Assembly (NCBI GenBank): GCA_022496205.1
Contig: WTXD01000053.1
Coordinates: 1-64,000 of the forward strand
Source: Gloeopeniophorella convolvens
Lineage: Eukaryota > Basidiomycota > Agaricomycetes > Russulales
Direction: 5' to 3'
Length of the DNA stretch: 64,000 nt
Position 1 is the stretch's first letter; each line of letters begins with the position of its first letter. Shown here piece after piece: positions 24,218 to 36,597 of this stretch. The position numbers and the translations under genes were made by a program. Under the pieces are notes generated by a model, which did no database searches, was not told where the DNA came from, and saw only the letters and a list, made by a program, of their open reading frames with translations.

Positions 24218-27200
24218 TTAGCTGGAGATATTGACCAGCGGCGCGGGCGAGCCGCGCCGCCGCCCAATGCCCATGCCGACGCGCACGAGCGTCTCGAGCG
24301 ACGCGCGGCCATTGACGAGCAGGTCCTCATCCCACTCGACGACGTTCTTCTCGAAGAGACACACGATTGTCGACCCACCTGCCGTCTCCCTATTAGCCAA
24401 CCTTACTTTCACTGCTGCACATAAATCTGTACGCACCGAACGCAAAGTAGCCAAACTCTTGCCCGCGCTTGACAAAGTCGCCCTCCACAACCGTCGTCTT
24501 GATGCTGCCGACCATCATCGCGCCTATGCACACCGCCATGACGCGCCCGAACTGCGGGCTGTCTATCGGCACAATTTTGCGCGCGTTCTCGCCATATACA
24601 TCGAGCGTCGTCCGGATTGCTTGTGGCTGCGCCCCGCAAACCATCAATACAATCAACACCGCCAAGCTACAGAAAGCCACGCACGTTGACAGTGTAGTAT
24701 TCCCCTGAGATATATGTCATTGGGCCAATCGTTCCATCGACAGGCGAATGGAAGCGGTGGTAGTCTTGCGGCGCAAGGCGGAAGATGACGAGCGCACCGC
24801 CAGCGTAACGCTCAGCCTGCCCCTTGTATGCGTCGCCGAGCAAGCGCGCGACAGTGAACTCGCGGCCCTTGATCCACAACCGTGTTGCTTCATTGATTGT
24901 TTCAAAGGCCATCAGGCGGCAGTCGGCGCCGCTGACGAGACGGTTCGGGTCGTCTGGCGTGTCGACAGGTCGTGCGTCGGGCTTGAGTTTTCTGGGGATA
25001 TGGTTACGTCAGCACGCCATCGAAGCGGTCACCAACACTTCACCGCACCGATAGAAGAACTGATTGAAAGTCTCTGCGATGAGTGCATGAGACGGAGGAT
25101 ACACCACTGAACGCGTAAGACGTACTGAATGAGGTCACCGGTTCCAGTATCTCCTCGACGTTCAAGTTGTGGAATTGGATGAACGTAGGGATGTCGCGTG
25201 CAGACTCGGGTGAATCATACTTGATGCCCTGCTTCTTCGAAAGCGACTTGAGCAATCCGCGCGCTATCCAGAGTCAGCCGTCGGAACGCGAAGCAGCGAA
25301 GCGAGGGTGTACACACCTCGTGCGCCTTCTAACCTGCCACGCGCACCCTGGAAACGAGCAGACATCAGCATAGCACAGGCCCAAGTTGAAGTGACCCACC
25401 TTGTAAAGTAACCGGATGCCAAGCCGTATGTACACCTGCATCTTCTCCTCTTCGAGCTGGCCTGTCATCCGATTCTGCACAATGATGTTCGCGGAATTCT
25501 GCGACGCCCTTGATCAGGCCCCGCCTACAAATCTGGATGCGTGCGACACGCACCGCGCCGAGCTTGTAGTTCCCCGCGGACACCTTGGAGAACACATTCG
25601 TGTACCACTTGCGCTGCGCCTGGCTCGCCGTGACAAAGTTGCCAACCATGACCCGGTCGACACGTGCCCAGTCCTGGCTCGCGCACACAGCGAGGTGCGT
25701 CACGATGTCGCGCTCCGCCTTGGAGTTCAGCCGCGGGCGGTGGCACAACGGGCAGTTCTTGACGTTGATCACGCGCTCGAACGCTGGGCCCTCGTCGCCG
25801 CTGCTGCCGCTCCCGCTGCCCGAGCCTGACTCTTCCATGTCAGACGAGGACGTCGAAGTAGACGCCTCGCGCGAAGGCCCATGCGGGAGCAACCGCTGGG
25901 CTTTGCGTTCATACTCGGGCGCGGCGTCAGGCTCGGCGCCGACGCGCGTCTGCATCGGCTCGGTCACGTGCGCGCCCTGTGGCGCAGGGTGCTGGTGCGG
26001 TGACTGGGGCGAGTCGGCGATATTGAGGGCGGGCCCGTAGAACGAGAGCGAGTCGAGGCGGAGGGGAGGCAGTGCGCCGGGTGCTTGCGGGTTCGGCGTC
26101 TGGGCGGCGCTGTTCGTGGCGGTATCCGGCACTGGGTCGACGCGGCGCTTCTCCGAGGTCGGGCGGCAAATCTCCGTCTCGAGGCACTGGATAGCCTCAG
26201 GGAAGGTGAGTTCGTCTGTCTGCGCGGACTTGCCCCAGCGCGTGAAGAACGAGGAGATCGTCTCGGCGGTCAGGGTCGACCCGAGCGAGTCGAGCATCGA
26301 GGTCAGCTCGAGGTGCGAGATGGTGGCGGTATCATCGGTGTCATATTGCTTGAGGAACTGGAACCAGAACCGCTGCCGCAGCGCATCATATGGCTGATAC
26401 TTGGCTCTGCGCGCTCGGAGAATCAGCATGAATCACCAATCTTTACGCAGCAGTACAGCACGGGCACTCACCGGATGGTGATGGTCGGGTTGTGCTTCGA
26501 CTCCCACGGCATCTCCTTGGCAGTCGCTAGCGGGAGCGTGAACTCCTGAAAATGGCGCGTGCCATCCTCCTCCTCGGGATAGAGTCCCGTCTCAGGGTCT
26601 TTCTTCGGGACGTTTGCGGTAAGCTCTGGGATCCCGACCGACGCATCGCCAACGTGGTCGTTCGACGAGAGTTTGTCCCAGTCGAGCACGGTGACCTGCA
26701 TCCGGAAGGAGGTTTCGTACTTGCGCACGTGGAATAGTAGCTTCTCATCCCACACGGGGTTCAGCGAGTGCCGGATAACGCGCGTGCGGAACACCTTCTT
26801 GCCGAATGAGATGACTACGAAGGGGTCCATGTCCCACCCAGTGCGTGTCACTGCGGCTCAGTCAGCGTCCGGCTTTACGATGTCCACCCTTAGGGCAACA
26901 TACTGTTCCGCAATCGAGGGAGGTCTTTTGCGCTATGAATCTCGAGCATGACAATGCCGACAATGTCGTTGTCCGCGTCGAACTCGAACGCAGCCTTCTT
27001 CTGTCCAGGCCACGGACCCGGCAGGCGCTTCTTCTTGCTCTCAGTCGTGGCGCCCGACCGGCGCGAGCTGCCCGACTGCGCACTCGACGTCGAGTCATAC
27101 GATCCACCGGTAGGTAGCGTGGGGCGCCGCGAGAGGATTTTCGGGATGGATGACCGGAAGGATTTGCCCTGTGACTGGACGGCAGGCGGTGCGACGACCA

Positions 27201-28239
27201 TGGGTGACGCAGTGGGGGTGATATCCGGTGACGTGGAGCGGGGTCCTGGCAAGTAGACAGTGCTTCCCGCCGTGTTGATCTTGGGTGGCGTGCGACTGCT
27301 CAACGGCTCTATATCGTCCTCATCGTCCGACGCCTCCGCGTCTCGTCCTTCCTCCGCGTCGTCCGAACTAAGTCCGTCGTCTTCGTACTCCGGCCCGGTC
27401 TGGTGGGAGCGTATTGTGCCGATGCCTTGCGTCTGAGGATAATGAAATGAACCGTCGGCTTTACGCAATGCGGAGCGGCGCGGGGTACATACTGGAGGCG
27501 CCGAGACGAGGCTCGGGCGGGAACGCTTGAGCAGCGCGCTGTAGGTTTCCTCAAAGTCGGGCGGATTCTGCTCGCCGGGCGGATGCACGAAGCCAATTTT
27601 GATGCGCATAGTGCCACTCGCACTGGTGGTCGCGCGCGAGGAGACAAGAGAGGCAGAGAAAGGCTGCAGCAATAGGAAGAGTGTTGTCATCTCCGGAACA
27701 CACTAACGCAAGGGGATGGCGCACCTGATTGTCAGGGTCGTCGAAGGCAAACGCCTTGCCCTTGAACCACTCATCGAGGGGTAGGGCGTGCTCTCCCATG
27801 TACTCCTTCTTGAGCATGTCCTTGTCCCAAGTGACGAACTCGAGAACGCCGAGGCGATCCGCAAGTGAAAGATAGATAGGGAAATCGAAAGTTGCATCCT
27901 TAGCAGCCCAGACGGGGCTAAGAGTGCGCTTACAGACAGAGGTCTGGAAGCGGGTGCTGAGCACGGATACGCTCACGAAGCTAGGGTGCATTCAGCCAGG
28001 GCCAGGATGGCAACAGTGAAGTGGTGTAACACTCACGGATCGCTGAAGCCATTACGGTCCTTGGGCTCGAGTTGCTGACAAGAGAGAACCTGGACACGGA
28101 GAATGACTACAGGGGCCTCTCCAGGAATGGGGGTAAATGAGCTCCTGCCACTACCGCGCCCCGAGGAGACACGGATAGGGAGGCGCGCCGCTGAGCGAAG
28201 AGCGCGACCGATCTTGAGGCTTTTCCTGGCGGGGACCAT
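24218..28239 (-). CDS. PSD2: Phosphatidylserine decarboxylase, PSD2 type (C2-C2-EF-PSD)
   Basis: This enzyme decarboxylates phosphatidylserine to phosphatidylethanolamine on Golgi/endosomal membranes. Exons from the start at 28239 give [16 protein letters not shown], a first C2 domain (KDRNGFSDP, then [11 protein letters not shown]), a long disordered acidic linker, a second C2 domain ([28 protein letters not shown]) and an EF-hand ([16 protein letters not shown]). A CPLCHRP zinc-type motif follows, then the catalytic core: [41 protein letters not shown] (histidine and aspartate of the catalytic site) and [11 protein letters not shown]. The GST triplet is the self-cleavage site where the serine becomes the pyruvoyl group. 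An intron lies directly before it (near 24385-24440). About a dozen short introns interrupt the gene, all consistent with GT-AG. The reading frame is intact. Calcium-dependent membrane binding through C2 is family knowledge. Confidence 0.92.
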
Positions 28240-29210
28240 TGTTGAGAGGGTAAGTTGCTGCCGCTATAGAGAGCGTGCAACGATGTTCGTAAGTGAAGGG
28301 ATGTGATGGTTGGGAGGAGAGTGAGGGAGTGTGCTGCGGTGCGGTGACAAGACTCGGCCTGGGGCGGGCCTTGACAGCGACCTCAGCAAATGACGCGTTT
28401 GCGGGTGATCTCGATCAGATTCAAGTTCCTATTCTTGGCTCTCCTCTCCCCGCCCCATCACACATTATCATGGGCTATCATGTTCCAACACACCCCCTCG
28501 TGATTAGGTGTCCACAGCACCCACCGCGTACATACACGTCAGCCTAACAGACACATCCCCGACCAGCTCGCGGGTCGCTGTTAAGACTCCGGGCGACAGT
28601 CAGCTTGAAGCCATGTCAAGTCCGTCTATTCTTGCACCGCCAAGCCGCACGGGCTCATGTAAACAACCGTTAGGCTTTTATGATGGAAGCCGCCAAAAGC
28701 TGCGTAACTGCGGCGGCCTCCGGTACTTAGGTACTGAAACGTACACAAATTGATATGCAGTCACCAAGACATGTATCAAGACCTCACGGCGTCTTAATCG
28801 GCCCTGGACATCGTGCCAGTTCAGATCGGAGCTCATGATCGTGTTGATCCCACTCTGCAGGCCCTTTCTGCACCGCCCCTGTCGTGTCCCTGCACCAGAT
28901 CTCGTCTGAGTATCTCGTGCCAAGATTTCACTGCCCTGTTCACCTCACTGCACATGACCAGTCTCGATGACGTCACCCGGATGCAACTGTCTGGAAGCAT
29001 TTTTGACGTGAGGGACGAGTCTGAACGCACAGACTCGTCTTGAGTCTGCACTGGGGGTGTTGGGTACTATGCTAAGGCAGGGAACAAGCGAGGTCTATAT
29101 CGGACTTCCACTCTAATGGTGCTTTGAATACTCCTTAGCTACAGTTTCGCTGGTGACCTCTATGTCCTGTAATGTTGCATAAGCGAACAGAAAAAAACCA
29201 GGGCGCAAGC
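28240..29210. other. Intergenic with a perfect hairpin
   Basis: This is the upstream region of the decarboxylase gene, running to the 3' end of the DUF6535 gene; both are on the minus strand. No gene is seen. At 29014-29039 a perfect 10-base inverted repeat, GACGAGTCTG and CAGACTCGTC, is separated by the six bases AACGCA. Confidence 0.55.
29014..29039. repeat. 10-base perfect inverted repeat
   Basis: GACGAGTCTG (29014-29023) and CAGACTCGTC (29030-29039) with loop AACGCA. It lies about 170 bases beyond the stop codon of DUF6535 gene 1 and about 800 bases upstream of the decarboxylase gene. It could be a protein-binding palindrome or a transcript hairpin; chance cannot be excluded. Confidence 0.6.
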
Positions 29211-31456
29211 TTACAGGGATTCAATTACCCGTAAAGGCAAGCTGCTGTACACTGGCTGTAGCCGCCGCAGCACCATCTCCAGGCCTCGTGCGCGGTACCC
29301 GCTCTCGCGGACTGCCTGCTCCATACGCTCCGCGCGGATCCACAGCGCCGCGAGAGCGTCCTGCAGCTCGCGTGGTGCGCCCGCCGCGCTCAGCTTGTTC
29401 GCAAGACCAAACGAGGTGTACAGTAGCGCGTGCTGCGCGCCAATCACCGCAGGCGGCGGCGCGACTATGGGCAGCACATCCTCCACGTCGCGCGCGTGTA
29501 CGCCGTCCAGCGCATGCGCAACGAGCCGCAGCAGGCTTGCAAGTGCTGCTGTCTCCGGGTGCGCTGCCCAGGCGAGCGGCACATCGAGGTGGGCGGAGAG
29601 TGCCAGGGCAGGTGGCGCGCGTGCGAAGCCGCTGTTCCACGCCGCGACAAACGCAGCTAGGACGCAGTGCGCGGCGAGCGCGACGTCCGGTTCCGCGCTG
29701 CGCGCGAGCGCGAGTGCGACGTGCCATGATTCGGAGGAGGCGAATAGCGGGTCGGTGCTGAATTGTTCTGGCAAGTAAGGGTCCCCGCGTAGGCGCCGCA
29801 AGACGGCGCCTGGGATACGGTAGAGCGCCTCGAGACAGGCGATGCGGCGCGAGCGCTCGCGCAGTGTGGTGGGAGGTGCGTCGGGGATTGTGCCGCGTGG
29901 GCAGAGCAAATCGAGGATGCGTGCTTCGAGGGGCGCATCGAGGCCTTCGTGATGCGTCAGGTGCTCCAGTGCGGCTGCCGGGGAGCGGGCGGTGCGCGAA
30001 GCGTGGTAGCCTGGCAACGCGAGGACGAGCTGCTCCAGCTCGTGGTCTTCATCGAGCACATCGAGCGTCCATTCCAGTGCACGCGCGTCCATCTCGACCG
30101 GTTGTCGTAGGGCGACGGTTTCGCGGCTTCGGGACAACCCTTGCGCGAAGCGCCAGGAGTGGTCGTCCAGCAGGAAGAGTACGCGGCTATAGAATCGCCA
30201 CGCAACCAAGCCCGTGTGTTCATAGACGAATTTGACGGCGCGCCGGGTGAAATCGAGCGTCATTAGCAACACCGCCTGATGCGCCGTCCAGAAAAGTGTC
30301 GTCAGCGGGGTCTGGTATGGCGAGCTGGGGTGGACAAGTGGCATTGCGGTGCACAGGAAGTACGCTGACGCGCCGGCGACTACCGCAGACAGGAGGAAGT
30401 ATGCCACGGTATGGTTGATGTTGAGCAAGAAATCGACAAGGCCCGCGAAGAAGAGGAAGACGGATATATGCAGAAGCGCGGGGAGCGCCTCGACCGCGCG
30501 CGGCAGGCCGAAGTGGTCGACACCCTCTGCGAAGAACGTGCGGATCCTGGCGCGCTTGTACGGAGTGTACCGCCGCTGCGAGACTTGGAGATACCGCCGT
30601 ACCCACTGCTGCATGAGCGTCGCGAGGAGCGCGCACGTCAAGCTCAAAGCAAGACTGAGAAACCAGAGAGTGTTCACGCGCACGGACGATGCCGATGGAC
30701 GGAATGACTGACTGGGTAGGATGGATGGTGCAGTGGTGGGGATTCCATGCGATATGGCCACGAGCTGCTGGGATATTTGCGCGAGGAGGATGACAGTTGC
30801 GTCGCTCGAACTGGGTTGCAGCTGCTGATAACTCTCGACGATGAATGCTGCTACCGTCGCCGAAAAGAGGCCCGTCTGAGCGGCCATCAACATCAGTCAC
30901 ACTGAACGGAGCGAGAAGGATATGACGCACAAATACGAGAATCCCCTCCGTGTCTCCCTTCCAGCTCTCCGACTGTTCCTTATCATACCTTTCGGCCTGC
31001 GCGAGGTAGATTGTAAAGAGCCTGTCCGACGAGTCGCCGTGGTTTCCATCCGTAAGATTTGTCTGTGCTGGGTCTGGCGGTCCTTCGTTAGCCACTGTTG
31101 GGGGTGGTGGCGGTGGTGGCGACGAATGGGGGTTGCCGTGCGGACGTTGTGCACCGGGGTCGTAGGACGAGTATGTAGGCAAGCGGCTAGGAGAGCGTAG
31201 CCTGGCGGCCCCACTTGGGAGTTGAGGGTCAATTTCGGATTCGAAGAATCCCTGCCACGTTGGTCGAGGAGCAAGTGCTTCAGTGTTTCGGAGGCGGAAG
31301 CCAAGAGCATGAGATGAATGTCAGACAAGATGCATAGTCCCGGCGGTCGAAGGATGACCAACCTTCAGCTTCCTGAGCCGAGTTCTGCATGTAAGGCCCC
31401 AATTCAATATCAGGACTCTGTGACCGCAAACCTTCAGCTTCAGCTTCAGTGGTCAT
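29211..31456 (-). CDS. DUF6535 membrane protein, gene 1
   Basis: The start ATG at 31454-31456 opens an exon (MTTEAEAEGLRSQSPD) that joins over an intron ending near 31282 to a proline-rich stretch. The conserved N-terminal box follows (LFTIYLAQAERYDKEQSESW), then an intron between ILVF and TGLFS (about 30880-30935). The large exon has four hydrophobic helices: TGLFSATVAAFIVESY, VNTLWFLSLALSLTCALLAT, HISVFLFFAGLVDFLL and VAYFLLSAVVAGASAYFL. The long helical C-terminal domain has the family hallmark DVLDEDHELEQLVLALPG. The protein is probably anchored in a membrane with both ends in the cytosol. DUF6535 is a basidiomycete family without known function. The frame is intact. It is more diverged from genes 3-5 than they are from each other, and very rich in alanine codons with GC. 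Confidence 0.85.
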
Positions 31457-32450
31457 GGTGGTAACACAGCAAGTAACGACAAGTGAAGGGTGAACGAATC
31501 ACAACCTGATCGCTGGCGCAATGATACGCAGCAAAACGCGACCGGCAGCTCGAAGCGGCACATGGCAACCAGCGCAATGATTGCGCTGGGAAAGGTTGAG
31601 ATATAGAAGGCTGAATCTAGCTACCGTAATGTATAATATCTACATATGGTGCTCATCATACACGCCACCTACTTGCACGAGGACCATGATCGAGTGAAAG
31701 TGATACTACTGCCCGAAGCGAGTCACGCGCCTCGGCATCAGCACAAAACCCAGAAGGTAGACGTTGCCTACCCTGCATTCTGGCTGGTATTCAGGGTATG
31801 GACCCTCCTACAATCACCGGGGCGCCCTTGATGCCGGATGGGGGAGGGCTGGATGGCCGTGGAAGTTGTTCATAGACCCGCCGAGTATCTTGAGTCATGT
31901 CAAGGCCGCTGTGCGCCGCCGTTTCCCCAGACCTTAGCTCCCTGCGAGCGCGCTCAACGCCGTCCCGAGTAACACCAAAGACGTCGAGCGGCTTCAAAAG
32001 CGCATCTCTTAGGTCTTGTCCATCCACCAGAACAAGAAGCATGAGCTGAGTCAAGCGGTGGTTCACGGCGTGGGGTGAGGGTCCAGGGAGGTAACTTTGC
32101 GTCATACGAGTAGCTCATGTCCACTATGAGCATCCTCCGTCCATTCATGACAGGGGTGTTGCGTCAAGAGAGAAGGACCTCGCACTGAGAGAGTATGACC
32201 AAACGGCCGATGGTCGGCAGACGGGAGAAGGTCTTGACCAGATTTCTTGTAATGCTGACGCATTTACTCGTGAATTGAGCTAAGTTTGCTAGCCGCCCAC
32301 GTGTACTCTGGGATCCATAAGATCTCGCGGTATCTCCATCAACGTCCAGTTGCTTCGAAAGCATAGGACAGCTACCCTCAGTTCTACCTGGTTCAGAGAT
32401 AGCGTGGAATCGGAGGGCCGATGTAAGCTGAGCACACCTTCAGTAACAGC
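31457..32450. other. Intergenic, possible remnant of the next DUF6535 gene
   Basis: The minus strand keeps a 104-residue frame at 31791-32105 and a 66-residue frame at 32164-32364 (it contains KQLDVDGDTARS). Their position is where the C-terminal domain of the DUF6535 gene at 32451 would be expected, but the resemblance is too weak to call. Otherwise no gene is seen. Confidence 0.35.
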
Positions 32451-33176
32451 TTAGCCGGTGCTCCGGCTGACTTGGCCAACCACGTAGGATGTGGGGCTGA
32501 TGATTGCCATGAGGGAGGCGTAGGAGGTAAACCAGGCCGACGTCGAGAAGGGGGTATAGTATGGGCTATTGACAGCCAAGATGGGCATGCGCGCGAAGCC
32601 GATATAGAACGATACGCAAGAAACGGTCATGCTGAGGGTGACGGTGTGAGACGTGTGATTGATGCCGCTAATGAAGAAGTTGACGAAGCCGATGAAGAAG
32701 GGGAGGACAGGAATATACAACGGAGTAGACAATGCCCCCACAGTAGCAGAGAGGCCGAATTTCTCAGTTCCTTCAGCCGATGCGCCCTGATTCGCGCACG
32801 AACGAATGGCGAAGACTTGCGTCATCATTTGAAGGTATCGTCGAGCCCATTGTTGAAGAAGTGTTGTGACCAAGGTGCAGATAATGCTCAGCATCAAACT
32901 CATGAACGACAATGTATTTACCCAGACGGCTGAGGTAGATGGGCGAGATGTGGTCACATCGGACATCAGAAAAGGGATTGAGCCGTTCACGGGGCCGGCG
33001 AGCTGATTATATTTTCGAGCGAGAAGAACAGATGTATCGAGGAGTTGGCCAGGCTTTAATGTGGAGTAGCTTTTGATAGTGAAAGCCGCCATAGTGGCCG
33101 AGAAGAGACCAGTCTCGAGAACGATCGATTTTCAGGACACTTGGGGGTGGCCGAGGATGGCGTTACAACACGTACG
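32451..33176 (-). pseudogene. DUF6535 membrane protein, truncated gene 2
   Basis: Only the membrane part is recognisable. An intron at 33114-33175 precedes TGLFSATMAAFTIKSY. Further helices are VNTLSFMSLMLSIICTLVTT, YIPVLPFFIGFVNFFI and TLSMTVSCVSFYIGF, and the frame stops shortly after SPYYTPFSTSAWF at 32451. Intact relatives continue for about 400 residues with the helical C-terminal domain, which is missing or unrecognisable here. The exon before the intron keeps only a tryptophan and the final aromatic residues (TWWNDRFF) of the usual N-terminal box. It may be a short transmembrane-only variant, but loss of both conserved ends favours a decaying copy. Confidence 0.6.
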
Positions 33177-33948
33177 AAAAACCTGTCATTCCACCACGTG
33201 GGGCCTGCGCAGGCCTGCGCGCGGCAGCCGGAGAAACGGCCCGTCCTGAACCGGGAATGACTTACTAGCGCTCTCCAGTCGCCTCCGGCAATAACTTAAT
33301 TGCTCTCCAGTTGGCAACGGGAGCCGACTGATACGGTGGAAGTTGTGCCAGCCTTGCTGATGCTCGAGCTCACAGAGAAAGTCTTCACGTAGGATCAACA
33401 TAATCATATGCTTTGACTTTGGCATGCATCGGCATTTGACATCTTTGCACGGTGCCACGAGTGTGTACCGAATGAAGACAGCGGGGTTTATGGAGGTGCC
33501 GCCATAGCTGGACTGGATACTCCGAAACAGGCCAGAAAGATCATTCACGAGGATGGTTCAGACCGTGGGTGATGGCTAGTTGGTAGGAAATAAAACCTAT
33601 TATCTGCATGTTGCACGTACCCGTGGCGCCGTGACGTAGAGCAGGGGAGCTATCCAAGCTGAAGCTGGTTGAACTTGAAGTCCAATATTCGATTGTTGAG
33701 ATGAGATGCTGCCCCAAAATGACATAAGAGGTCGATTACGTGATGTACGAGCGCCCAAAGAGGAAAATCACAGAAAATAGCAAGTCATTGATTGGCTACG
33801 GGATGGACCGGAGGTGGCCGGAACAGAGCAACGCCGAAAGCTTTTTTAACAGTGACGTGCCGTTCATCCGTCTTACACTTTCACCTCAACCACCATCCTC
33901 TTCCTGTACAACCACTTCCCTTCTCCCTCCACCCCCTTCTTAATCCCT
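33177..33948. other. Intergenic upstream of cytochrome c
   Basis: Divergent region between DUF6535 gene 2 and cytochrome c. No further gene is seen. A CCAAT box in reverse orientation (ATTGG, 33791-33795) and a pyrimidine-rich stretch (33880-33940) precede the cytochrome c start. Confidence 0.5.
33791..33795 (-). promoter_or_regulatory. CCAAT box upstream of cytochrome c
   Basis: ATTGG on the plus strand, 154 bases before the cytochrome c ATG. In fungi CYC1-type genes are controlled by the CCAAT-binding HAP complex, so the site is plausible, although a five-base match can be chance. Confidence 0.35.
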
Positions 33949-34527
33949 ATGCCTTACGCTGCCGGTTAGTTGGCCTGCTGCTATCTTGTCTTGTGTACAT
34001 ATACTTACACCCCGCGCGTATTGCAGGTGACGCTAAGAGCGGTGCTCAGCTCTTCAAGACGCGTTGTGCCCAGTGCCATACAATCGGCGCCGGTGAGGCT
34101 CACAAGGTTGGCCCTAACCTCCATGGGTGAGTCGGTATAGTTTCGTGGTCACGCGTGTGTGCTGATTTTCGTGACGTGGCAAGTCTCTTTGGCCGCCAGA
34201 CTGGTCAGGCCTCTGGCTTCAAGTACACCGAAGCGAACCAGAAGAAGGCGATCACCTGGGGCGAGGATACTCTCTTCGAGTACCTTGCAAACCCCAAAAA
34301 GGTTCGTACCCGGGGCCATCGTGTGCTGTGCAACGCTGACGCACCGGTGTGCTTAGTACATCCCTGGTACGACCATGGCGTTCGCCGGCTTCAAGAAGGA
34401 GAAGGACCGCAACGATGTTATCGCATACCTCAAGGATGCGACATCCCTCAAGGAAGCGGTTCGTGATTTCTCCCCTGGCCCCACTGTTATTGCCGCCGAC
34501 TGACCCTGCCTCGTACAGAGTGCGTAA
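33949..34527 (+). CDS. CYC1: Cytochrome c
   Basis: Electron carrier of the mitochondrial intermembrane space between complex III and cytochrome oxidase. Exon 1 is only 16 bases (33949-33964, MPYAAG split in the last codon). Exon 2 (34027-34126) has the haem-attachment motif CAQCH and KVGPNLHG. Exon 3 (34184-34301) has [18 protein letters not shown] and ends ANPKK. Exon 4 (from 34357) has [17 protein letters not shown], with methionine as the sixth haem ligand. Splicing from 34441-34460 to a nine-base last exon at 34519-34527 gives the ending KEASA, close to usual fungal C-termini. Without it the protein would end 14 residues later at 34503. Every conserved residue is present. Confidence 0.95.
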
Positions 34528-35148
34528 GTCCGCATCAGTACCTGGACGATTATTATTCCACTTTCGTCGGCCTCGCATATGATACTCTATCGGGCTTTAG
34601 TACATGTAGACGCCCCATCTTCTACGACAACCTGTCGGTTAGACCAGGATCCCCCACTCACATCAACTTAATTCTTGGATCAATGGCCTAGAGTGACTGC
34701 CCGAGTTCACTTGTGAGGAGATTACTGCGGAACATCGCACATGGGTCTACCCTACAGTTGTGCATAGGAACATTCGCGCTTCTACAATTGAAAGCTTAAG
34801 TTTGTTCGCGAAGCTGTAAATCCGGAGGTCGGGAGTCGGAGGGCGGAAGTTCATCGGAAGTGGTCACGGTTCAAGTAGCGGCACGTGGTGTGCGTGACTG
34901 TTTTGCCTGACTAAGCAGGCTGCTGCAGTTCCGAGTGCTTGTGCACCGCCCACCCGTCTTGCCGTCACGGTTGTCTTTCGTGGTCCACGTTGTGGTTGGC
35001 ACACCCCTGGCTTCTAGCAGCTCTTCATCTTGAAATTATAGGGTTTCCCTTCTGCGCTTCTACAAATTGACGATTTTCGTCTCTGACGACAAATCTCCTG
35101 GGGGGAGTCACTAGTCACTAGTCACCTCGCATCGCTTGAAGGCCCATT
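34528..35148. other. Intergenic upstream of TFIIF beta
   Basis: About 620 bases between cytochrome c and the TFIIF subunit, both on the plus strand. No gene is seen. A short tandem repeat of ctagtca occurs at about 35109-35124, just before the start codon of the next gene. Confidence 0.55.
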
Positions 35149-36248
35149 ATGGATGACACCGTAGTCGAAGACGAGAAGAAGCCTTTCGACGCACTCGGGG
35201 GTCATAATGAGGACGACGTGCAGCCTGATCCTGATGAGCATGTCATGCTTGACTCGGGTCACGGAAGAGTATGGCTCGTAAAGGTGCGCCGCTGCCGTTC
35301 CCACTACACACGGCCTTGAACCCCGCGCACAGATCCCGAAATTTCTGATGGAGCGGTGGTCCAAATTCGATTCGGAGGGTGTGCAGCTCGCGAAGATCCG
35401 AATTTACGACGTTGCCCCCGGCGCGCCGCCCCGTATCATCGTCTTCGTGCCGTCCGACGACGGCGACGAGGACGACATGTACGAGCTTGACATGGTCAAC
35501 CAGGACGTGCACAATCAAATCGTCATCGCGGAGCGCGCCAAGGTACCCGCCTCGATCGACCGTGCCCGCACGACGATCATGACGGGCAAGGTCAAGCACG
35601 AGTGCAACCTCCGCCCGCGCATGACGGGCCGTTACGAGCGCCGCCTCACAGAGCGCGGCGCTGCGGCATACGAGAAGACCGTCCGTGTGGGGCTCATGGA
35701 CGGCGCGCGGGCAGGACGTGGTGGAGGAAAGATGCTCAGCAGCGGCATCTCGTCCGCGTCTGGCTTCGCGGAGCTTGCTGTGCGTGCTTCGCCGCTGCAG
35801 AGATTCCATCCTCTGACGAATGTTCTCGACTCCCAGCGCGCAAAGGCCAAGCCACCCAAAGGACAGTACGAGCGCATGGCGCGGATGCCGCGCAACCAAC
35901 TACTGGACGCTCTCTTTGCGCTCTTCCGAGAACGAGAACAGTGGCCTATCAAAGTCTTGCGCGAAAAGACGCAACAGCCAGAGGTGTATCTCAAGGAGGT
36001 GCTCACCGAGATTGCAACTCTACACCGCAGCGGCGAATTTAATGGCACATGGGAGCTAATGCCCAGCTTCAAGGGCGACGGGGTACGTGGTTGCTTCTCT
36101 GCTAAATGCGGGAATTCATGTTTTGTAGGTCAAATCCGAGGGCATGTCTCAGCTATACGCATCGCAGCCATCGAATCCCGACGCGTCCATGGACGATTAC
36201 GACGAGGAAGAGGAGGATGAGGACGATATGGAAGAGGTTATGGAGTAG
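35149..36248 (+). CDS. TFG2: Transcription initiation factor IIF, beta subunit
   Basis: The RAP30-like subunit of TFIIF, which binds RNA polymerase II and brings it to the promoter. Exon 1 starts MDDTVVEDEKKPFDALGG and ends in RVWLVK. A short intron (about 35285-35331) joins to IPKFLMERWSKFDSEG, the conserved N-terminal dimerisation part. The middle has PRMTGRYERRLTERG-type residues. The C-terminal winged-helix domain reads MARMPRNQLLDALFALFRE and PEVYLKEVLTEIATLH. A second intron near 36080-36128 precedes an acidic tail (DDYDEEEEDEDDMEEVME) that ends at 36248. Length and order match fungal orthologues and the frame is intact. Upstream cytochrome c is on the same strand with its own promoter region. 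Confidence 0.92.
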
Positions 36249-36597
36249 GACTCCAGCCTCTTCCACTACCCTGGTTCATTTGGCTCTGTATATCTATCGC
36301 GTCAACTTCATTGTATCGTTTCTATGCAGTACTTTTGTCATCAGGTGGTTTCAGCCAGAGTAGGCACCAACAGAATTAGCACCGTGACTGTAGAAGGCTG
36401 CAGTTGGAGGCAGCTAGTGTCGCAACACCTAACCCTATACTAGGGTGACTGAACGTAAATTCTCTGCACTGCGGGGGAAGGCCTCCTTCCGTGCCACCCC
36501 TTGCCACCACCAGTCACCCAGCTGCCTGGGAGTTGACGTTACTTTTCAAGTTGGTCACATTCGCTCGTGGTGACTGTTCTTTTGCACCCACCCTTAT
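36249..36597. other. Intergenic
   Basis: Short spacer after the TFIIF gene. No feature is seen except the likely start region of the next, unrecognised gene. Confidence 0.5.
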
